In this document: positions 4,377 to 9,600 of the stretch, piece by piece
Layout: the number at the start of each line of letters is the position of its first letter
Position numbering within the stretch: the first letter of the stretch is position 1
Assembly (NCBI GenBank): GCA_003525885.1
Contig: DQIG01000140.1
Location: 1 to 9,600 of the forward strand
Length of the DNA: 9,600 nt
From: Stenotrophomonas sp.
GTDB lineage: Bacteria; Pseudomonadota; Gammaproteobacteria; Xanthomonadales; Xanthomonadaceae
Reading direction: 5' to 3'
Translations under genes and position numbers: made by a program
Notes under the pieces: generated by a model
Told to the model about the DNA's origin: nothing
The model's input: the letters and a program-made list of their open reading frames with translations, nothing else
Databases searched by the model: none

Positions 4377-7300
4377 ATGCCGTCCACGGCATCCGCCTGT
4401 CACCGTCGCGTTACCGTCCTGGCCCTGGCCATTTCCACCGCATTGCTGCCGCTGACCTGGGTGCCGGTCGTACAGGCACAGGCGGCGGTGGCCGCACCGC
4501 TGCGCAGCTACGCCATCCCGGAACAACCGTTGGCCGACGCCGTGCGCAGCTTTGGCCGCCAGGCCGATGTGCAGGTGGTGTTCCGCAGTGACCTGGTGGA
4601 AGGGCGTCGTTCCAGCGCGGTGAGCGGCGAGTACAGCCAGATGCAGGCCCTGCAGCAGCTGCTGCGCGGCAGCGGCGTGCGCGCCCAGCGCGACATGGAT
4701 GGCACCTGGAGCCTGCGCGCCGCAGCGGAGGCGGGGGATGGGGAAGGGGTGCGGGTGACCGAAACACTGGACGTGGCCGGTCGCCTGCAGTCGGAAGGGG
4801 GCGAGGCCCGCGATCGGCGGGGCTACGACGATGTGTTCGCGCTGGACATGACCACGGCGTATTCGGGGCGCGACCGGGTGGAGCGCTACCGCGGCTCCAA
4901 TCCGGCCGACGTGGTCAAGGATCTGGTCGGTGTGTTCAGTGGCGATGCGCGCAACAGCGGCGCGCTGGACATCAACATCCGCGGCATCCAGGGGCCGGGG
5001 CGGGTGCCGGTCAGCATCGACGGTGGCGAACAGGCGCTCACGGTCTGGCGCGGCTACAACGGCGTCAGCAACCGCAACTACATCGATCCCAACCTGATTG
5101 GTGGCATCCAGGTCATCAAGGGGCCAGGGCTGGTGCGCGATGTGCACAGCGGGATCGGTGGCGCGCTGGTGATCAAGACCATCGACGTCGATGACATCGT
5201 TGAAGCGGGTGAGCGCTTCGGCGGGGAGCTGAAGATCGAGGGCAGCAGCAATGCGGTGGCGCCGCGCCTTCCGCGGCTGCATACCGGCGAGGACTACCGC
5301 ACGGTGCCCGGGTTCCCGCAGGGCTCGCCCTCGGCACCGTATGCCGACAGCACGCTGCTGGTGCCGGTGAAGTCGCGCGGTTCTGAAACCAATGTGTTCG
5401 CCGGGGAAGACCAGGCCTGGCGGCTGGCGTTGGGCCTGCGTGGCGAACATGTGGACCTGATGGCCGCCTATGCCTGGCGCAAGCGGGGCAACTACTTTTC
5501 CGGCACCCGGGGCGCGGCGTACTACGACCAGGATCCGCGCGAGCAGTTCGAGTACAAGGGCCTGGACTACATCACCACGCTGGCGCGCTACTTCAAGCCC
5601 GGCGACGAGGTGCCCAACACCTCCAGCGAGCAGGAATCGTGGCTGCTGAAGGCGACCTGGCAGATCAACGACGACCAGCAGCTGCGCGCGACCTGGCGGC
5701 GTACGCTCTCGCACTACGGCGAGATCATGCCCTCGCGCATCCTGTCCGCGCCCGACTACGGTCGCATCCAGTGGCCGCTCAGTCGCGTCGATTCCGATGC
5801 CTGGAACCTGGAATACCACTGGCAGCCCGCCGGCAGCCGCTGGCTGGACCTGCGTGCCAACCTGTGGCGCACCGAAACCACCAGCGATACCTACACCGCT
5901 GGCGGCTTCCCCAATTTTGCCAGCAATCCCGACTGGAACCCCGGCAGCAGCCCGATCCTGCGCAATACCGCGCTGGCCAATGCCCGCAACGACCGCACGG
6001 GCCTGACCCTGAGCAACCGCTTCGCGTTGCATTCCACCCTGGACCTGACCGTGGGCGGCAACTGGCAGTTCGAGAAACTGCGCTCGGCGGACCCGTACTT
6101 CGGGGTCAGCGATGGCTGGCGCATGTACCCGCGCGCCGGGCGCCGCCAGGAAGGCGAGGGCTACCTGGTGCTGGACTGGCGGCCGGTGGGTTTCCTCTCC
6201 CTGAGCGCCGGCGTGCGCTACGCGCGCTATTGGGCCTTCGATGATTTCCTGCAGGAACACCCGGAGCTGATGACCACCTCGGTGTTCCCCAAGGAGGCCC
6301 GCTACCGGGTCAACGAACTGCCCGAACGCCCGGCCAGCCTGCAGGGCGAGATCGACGCCATCGAGTCGCAGCGCGAGTTCTGGGACAGCATCGGCATGGG
6401 CTTCATCGTTGATGATCTGCTGAAAGGCCTGCTGAGCAGGTATGAGACGCCGGTTGCGGTGGACCACACCATTCCGTGGCTGCCGGATGCGGACGGCAAC
6501 TACAGCCGTGCCAGCAACCCCTGCCTGAATGGCGAGGTGGCGGCCATTCCCGGGCTGTTGCCGGTGCAGGGTGCGCAGATCCTGTGCAGCATCCAGAGCG
6601 GGCGGCCGCAGACGGTGGCCGGGAGCAATGAGCGCAGGCGCGACCATGCCTGGCTGCCGACGTTCTCGGCCACCGCGCATTTCTCGCCCAATGCGCGCGC
6701 CTATGTCCGTTACAGCGAGGCGGTGCGTTTCCCCAGCATGTTCGAGAGCACCATCGCGTTCTCCAGCAGCCTGAACCCGCTGTACCCGCTCAAGCCCGAG
6801 CACGCCTACAACTACGAAGTGGGTTACGTGCACAACCTGTCGGCGCTGTTCGGCAACACCGCCGACGCCGACGTGAAGCTGGCCTACTACGTGCACAAGA
6901 CCCGCAACGTGATCGAGCGCGACGGCAATTTCCTGTTCGACAACCTGGACAAGCAGCGCATCCGCGGCGTGGAGCTGCAGGCGCGGTTCGACAACCGCCG
7001 CTTCTTCACCGACCTGGGCATCACCCGCACGCTGGAGAACAAGGTCTGTGACGAAAGCATGGCGGTGCAGCTCGATGCACTGGCCGGCAAGGTGCCCAAC
7101 TGCGTGCAGGACGGCTTCGTCAGTGGCTACCTGCTGACCCAGGCCATTCCCCGGTTGTCGGTGAACTGGTCACTGGGTACCCGGCTGTTCGATGAGCGCC
7201 TGGAGCTGGGCAGCCGCATCGTGCATTACCAGCGCCACCAGAACCCGGACCTGCAGGCCTACCGTGATCGCCTGTACGCCGGCAGTGGTGGCCTGATCTG

Positions 7301-7493
7301 GCAGAACGTGCCGTTCACCTGGGGAAACATCACCACCGTCGATGCCTACGCGCGCTGGCGCATCAACGACCATGCCAGCGTCGAGCTGGTCGGCACCAAC
7401 CTCGGCAACCGCTATTACGTCGACCCGGCCACCCGCTCAACGCTGCCGGCGCCAGGGCGCACGCTGAAGCTCGGTGTCACCGCGCGCTTCTGA
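4377..7493 (+). CDS. hphR: TonB-dependent hemophore/heme receptor with N-terminal STN signalling domain (HphR-like)
   Basis: A 1038-aa outer-membrane transducer-receptor. A signal peptide (about 1-36, hydrophobic 12-32, cleavage near AQA) is followed by an STN domain (about 42-114: LRSYAIPEQPLADAVRSFGRQ, then VQVVFRSDLVEGRRS and ALQQLLRGSGV). A TonB box follows (VRVTETLDV, about 125-133), then the plug (about 170-270: NPADVVKDLVGVFSGDARNSG, INIRGIQGPGRVPVSIDGG, IGGIQVIKGPG) and a large barrel ending in Phe. The STN domain means it reports ligand occupancy to the FecR-like protein encoded upstream as well as importing ligand with TonB energy. A loop of roughly 120 residues (about 622-745) with two cysteines (C717, C738) probably lies outside the cell and may contact a protein ligand. 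The size and the adjacent hphA and slam genes point to a hemophilin receptor like HphR of Acinetobacter. A FRAP-like motif is diverged (VRFPSMF, 784-790). Receptor and STN calls are firm; the hemophilin ligand rests on context. Confidence 0.92.
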   Translation: MPSTASACHRRVTVLALAISTALLPLTWVPVVQAQAAVAAPLRSYAIPEQPLADAVRSFGRQADVQVVFRSDLVEGRRSSAVSGEYSQMQALQQLLRGSGVRAQRDMDGTWSLRAAAEAGDGEGVRVTETLDVAGRLQSEGGEARDRRGYDDVFALDMTTAYSGRDRVERYRGSNPADVVKDLVGVFSGDARNSGALDINIRGIQGPGRVPVSIDGGEQALTVWRGYNGVSNRNYIDPNLIGGIQVIKGPGLVRDVHSGIGGALVIKTIDVDDIVEAGERFGGELKIEGSSNAVAPRLPRLHTGEDYRTVPGFPQGSPSAPYADSTLLVPVKSRGSETNVFAGEDQAWRLALGLRGEHVDLMAAYAWRKRGNYFSGTRGAAYYDQDPREQFEYKGLDYITTLARYFKPGDEVPNTSSEQESWLLKATWQINDDQQLRATWRRTLSHYGEIMPSRILSAPDYGRIQWPLSRVDSDAWNLEYHWQPAGSRWLDLRANLWRTETTSDTYTAGGFPNFASNPDWNPGSSPILRNTALANARNDRTGLTLSNRFALHSTLDLTVGGNWQFEKLRSADPYFGVSDGWRMYPRAGRRQEGEGYLVLDWRPVGFLSLSAGVRYARYWAFDDFLQEHPELMTTSVFPKEARYRVNELPERPASLQGEIDAIESQREFWDSIGMGFIVDDLLKGLLSRYETPVAVDHTIPWLPDADGNYSRASNPCLNGEVAAIPGLLPVQGAQILCSIQSGRPQTVAGSNERRRDHAWLPTFSATAHFSPNARAYVRYSEAVRFPSMFESTIAFSSSLNPLYPLKPEHAYNYEVGYVHNLSALFGNTADADVKLAYYVHKTRNVIERDGNFLFDNLDKQRIRGVELQARFDNRRFFTDLGITRTLENKVCDESMAVQLDALAGKVPNCVQDGFVSGYLLTQAIPRLSVNWSLGTRLFDERLELGSRIVHYQRHQNPDLQAYRDRLYAGSGGLIWQNVPFTWGNITTVDAYARWRINDHASVELVGTNLGNRYYVDPATRSTLPAPGRTLKLGVTARF

Positions 7494-7532
7494 TGACCTG
7501 TTTTGTTGTTGTACCCGTAGTTCCCTCAACCC

Positions 7533-7538
7533 AAGGAG
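7533..7538 (+). promoter_or_regulatory. Strong ribosome-binding site AAGGAG for hphA
   Basis: AAGGAG lies 7 nt before the ATG at 7546 and is the best Shine-Dalgarno in the window, as expected for an abundant secreted protein. The 52-bp gap after hphR also has a T-rich patch (TTTTGTTGTTGT, 7501-7512) without a hairpin, so it is not a typical terminator. Confidence 0.8.
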
Positions 7539-7545
7539 TAGTTCC

Positions 7546-8310
7546 ATGAAGATGATCTCCCGTTCCGTACTGGCCGTGGCCGCCACCTTCGCCCTGGCCG
7601 GTGCCGCCCAGGCTGCCGACATCGTTGGTGCGGCCAGCCCGACCACCGATTCGCAGCTGTACGTCAAGGTCGGCGCTTCCGAAGTCAACGGCGGCCCGCA
7701 CAGCGCAGGCAAGGCCGGCATCGGTGTCGGCACCGTCTCCAACGCCAAGCCGGTCGATTTCCAGGGCCTGGCCGCGTACTCGGCCCCCACCACCGTGGGC
7801 AACGTGACCGTGCGTACGCTGGCCATGCCGATCACCGGCACCCCGGGCAACCATGCCGGCATGGGCCACTTCAACTTCGTCAAGGTGGGCAGTGGCGATG
7901 TGTGGTTCGGTGAATGGTCCAAGGATGGCGCCGCGGGTGGCTTCAACAACCACCAGGTGTACTTCGCTGGCGACCGCGCCGGCACCACGTTGCCCAGCGG
8001 CACCGCCACGTACGCGGTGGCCGGCCTGAACAAGTTCAACGGCAGCAACCTGCTCAGCGGCACCTTCGCCGCGAACTTCGGTACCGGCAAGCTGACCGGC
8101 GGCCTGACCGGTGGTGGCCAGACCCTGGCGATCAGCGCCAACATCAACAGCGCCGATGCGTCCTTCGCCGGCACCGCCGTGGCCAACGGTTCGGTCACCG
8201 GCAACAGCCAGGGCCAGTTCTTCGGCGCCAACGCTGCCACCCTGGCCGGTATCGCTACGTTCGCCGGCAACAGCCAGTACGACACCGCCTTCGGCGGCAC
8301 CAAGAACTGA
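7546..8310 (+). CDS. hphA: Hemophilin-like secreted hemophore (HphA family), Slam substrate
   Basis: A 254-aa secreted protein. The Sec signal peptide MKMISRSVLAVAATFALAG ends at AQA|AD, giving cleavage after residue 23 by signal peptidase I. The coding sequence has no cysteine at all, so there is no lipobox and the product should be released rather than lipid-anchored. The C-terminal half looks like the small glycine-rich barrel shared by hemophilins and TbpB-like Slam substrates: TYAVAGLNKFNG (about 155-166), LSGTFAANFGTGKLTGGLTGGG (about 170-191), and GQFFGANAATLAGIATFAG followed by AFGGT at the C-terminus. The N-terminal half (about 24-150) is the likely heme-binding domain; the only histidines are H52, H103, H108 and H136, which are therefore the ligand candidates. 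It lies between a signalling TonB receptor and a Slam gene, as expected for a hemophore handed to HphR. The family call is by motif and context; heme binding is untested here. Confidence 0.85.
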   Translation: MKMISRSVLAVAATFALAGAAQAADIVGAASPTTDSQLYVKVGASEVNGGPHSAGKAGIGVGTVSNAKPVDFQGLAAYSAPTTVGNVTVRTLAMPITGTPGNHAGMGHFNFVKVGSGDVWFGEWSKDGAAGGFNNHQVYFAGDRAGTTLPSGTATYAVAGLNKFNGSNLLSGTFAANFGTGKLTGGLTGGGQTLAISANINSADASFAGTAVANGSVTGNSQGQFFGANAATLAGIATFAGNSQYDTAFGGTKN

Positions 8311-8317
8311 TTGCCAC

Positions 8318-8331
8318 GCCCCTGACGGGGC
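8318..8331 (+). terminator. Small G/C hairpin between hphA and slam (possible attenuator or mRNA-stabilising element)
   Basis: GCCCC-TGAC-GGGGC forms a perfect 5-bp stem with a 4-nt loop 7 nt after the hphA stop. No T-run follows, so it is not a standard rho-independent terminator. It could protect the 3' end of hphA mRNA or reduce read-through into slam, so that much more hemophore than translocator is made. Confidence 0.35.
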
Positions 8332-8400
8332 AGGGCAGGGACAAGCCGCGATCCGCCAGTCCCTGCTTCGGCCCGCTGCATGCATCACCACGGATCGCCC

Positions 8401-9600
8401 ATGCGCCACCCCATTTTCCTTGTGTTCCTGTTGCTGGTTGCCGCCGACGTGCGCGCCCAGCAGGACGATCTGCGCCGCGTGCTCGAACAGGGCAGCGAAC
8501 TGCGCCACCAGCAGCAGGACCAGCAGCGCCTGCTGCAGGCCGAATCGCAACGGCCGACGCTCACCATCGATGGCCAGACCGTGCGGGTGGAGCGCACCGT
8601 GGATGATCTCGGCCAGGCGTTGTACCTGTCGCTGCAGCACCAGCAGTGGCAGGCCGCTGCGGCGTTCCTGGCCGAATACATCGAGCTTCCGGGGCACGAT
8701 CCGCTGCTGCGCCACTATGCGCAGGGTGCGTTGGCGCGCGTGGCCGGTGATCATTCGCGCGCCGCACAGGAGTACGAAGCGCTGCTGGCAGCGCAGCCGG
8801 ACTTCCTGCCCGCCCGCCTTGAACTGGCGCGTGTCTATGCCGAAGACCAGCGCGACCGCGAGGCGGTGGCATTGTTCGGTGCAATCAAGGCCGGCATCGA
8901 CAGCAACGATCCGGCCACAGCGGGTGTGCGCGCACGCGTGGACAGCTATCTGGACGCGTTGCAGGCACGCAGGCGCTGGAAGGGTGCGGTCGCCGCCGGG
9001 CCTGCATGGAGCGACAACATCAACCGCAGTTCGGCCAGCCGCACCTGCCTGTTCGGTGTCGGCGACACCTGCCTGATCGAACGTACGCTGCCCGAAGCGC
9101 AGCGCGCCAACGGCCTGGACTACGACGCCAACCTGGAACGGCGCTGGGCGCTGGCCGGCCATCATGGGCTGTACGTGCGCGGGCTGGCGTTCGGCCAGGC
9201 CTGGCGTGGCTACAGCGCATACAACGAGCTCAACGCCAGCGTGCAGGCCGGCTACAGCTGGCGCAGTGCACGGCACACCTTGCAGCTGGCGCCGAGCTAT
9301 GACTACCAGGCGCTGGGCAACCATGCGCTGCAGGGCGGCGGTGGCGTGCACGGGGAATGGCAGTACGCGCTGGATGCACGCAGCCTGCTCAAGCTGGAGG
9401 CCGACTGGAAGCGCCAGCGCTACCGGCGGCCGGGCCTGGCCGACAACTACGATGGCGAACTGGCAGCGCTGTATGCCACTTGGTTCCGCGCGCTCAACCC
9501 GCGCTGGACCCTGTTCGCGGGCGTGGACCTGAGCGACAGCAGCGCAGCCGACCTGGCCAACGGCTACCGCCAGCGCGGCCTGCGGCTGGGCGCGGCTCGG
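8401..9600 (+). CDS. slam: Slam-type surface lipoprotein assembly modifier / outer-membrane translocator (3' end cut off)
   Basis: The first 400 residues are present and the frame is open to the right edge; family members are usually near 480-500 aa, so roughly the last barrel strands are missing. A signal peptide (MRHPIFLVFLLLVAADVRA|Q, cleavage near residue 19) leads into a glutamine-rich segment (about 20-47). A helical TPR-like domain follows (about 66-165: LGQALYLSLQHQQWQAAAAFL, then PGHDPLLRHYAQGALAR, AAQEYEALLAAQPDFLPARLELARVYAED). From about 192 the sequence turns into alternating amphipathic strands (KGAVAAGPAWSDNINRS, YDANLERRWALAGHHGLYVRG), the DUF560 barrel. Slam proteins pass Sec-exported substrates of the TbpB or hemophilin type across the outer membrane; the substrate here is presumably the HphA-like protein encoded 90 bp upstream. 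The ATG at 8401 gives the cleanest signal peptide, with a weak GGA site; an in-frame ATG at 8380 is an alternative. Cysteines 216 and 224 may pair in an early loop. Confidence 0.88.
   Translation, partial: MRHPIFLVFLLLVAADVRAQQDDLRRVLEQGSELRHQQQDQQRLLQAESQRPTLTIDGQTVRVERTVDDLGQALYLSLQHQQWQAAAAFLAEYIELPGHDPLLRHYAQGALARVAGDHSRAAQEYEALLAAQPDFLPARLELARVYAEDQRDREAVALFGAIKAGIDSNDPATAGVRARVDSYLDALQARRRWKGAVAAGPAWSDNINRSSASRTCLFGVGDTCLIERTLPEAQRANGLDYDANLERRWALAGHHGLYVRGLAFGQAWRGYSAYNELNASVQAGYSWRSARHTLQLAPSYDYQALGNHALQGGGGVHGEWQYALDARSLLKLEADWKRQRYRRPGLADNYDGELAALYATWFRALNPRWTLFAGVDLSDSSAADLANGYRQRGLRLGAAR

Noticed and set aside
4272..6896. An 874-codon open frame on the minus strand opposite the STN receptor gene
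   Set aside because: It is the shadow of a GC-rich coding strand. The product is compositionally odd (rich in His, Ala, Gly, Gln, Arg), has no recognisable domain, and the plus-strand receptor is certain.
7501..7512. T-rich run after hphR as a rho-independent terminator
   Set aside because: No GC-rich stem precedes it, and the hphA ribosome-binding site follows at once, so read-through within one operon is more likely.
7477..9351. A 624-codon minus-strand open frame opposite hphA and slam
   Set aside because: It crosses two genes with clear signal peptides and family motifs on the plus strand and has no domain of its own.

Overview
The window is GC-rich DNA with strong G/C preference at third codon positions and almost no spare space. 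Protein style and gene content suggest a xanthomonad gammaproteobacterium, most likely Stenotrophomonas or a close relative. That assignment is inference from resemblance; no rRNA or other marker gene is present.

Two divergent transcription units share a 185-bp intergenic region (2466-2650). The minus-strand unit (2465 down to 1) holds a 647-aa TonB-dependent outer-membrane receptor. It is followed after only 2 nt by the first 173 codons of a CobN/BchH-type chelatase-like protein that carries its own Sec signal peptide and runs off the left edge.

The plus-strand unit (2651 to beyond 9600) encodes an ECF sigma factor of the FecI type, its FecR-type anti-sigma/transducer, a 1038-aa TonB-dependent receptor with an N-terminal STN signalling domain, a small cysteine-free secreted protein resembling hemophilins (HphA family), and a Slam-type outer-membrane translocator cut by the right edge.

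The proposed scheme is as follows. Slam exports the hemophore HphA, HphA captures heme, and the STN receptor (HphR) takes the heme up using TonB energy. HphR also signals through FecR to the sigma factor, which raises expression of the receptor, hemophore and Slam genes. This is the circuit of the Serratia Has system (HasR/HasA/HasS/HasI), built with a hemophilin and Slam in place of HasA and a type I exporter. The neighbouring receptor plus exported CobN-like pair resembles HmuR/HmuS of Bacteroidetes and suggests a second tetrapyrrole-uptake or heme-processing module beside the first.

Regulatory candidates read from the sequence are a 7-bp-stem hairpin just upstream of the sigma gene, a dyad in the divergent intergenic region, tandem A-tract repeats and a short palindrome before hphR, a 29-codon mini-ORF linking the sigma and anti-sigma genes through ATGA overlaps, and a G/C hairpin between hphA and slam. 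No tRNA, rRNA, CRISPR array, insertion sequence or clear rho-independent terminator was seen.
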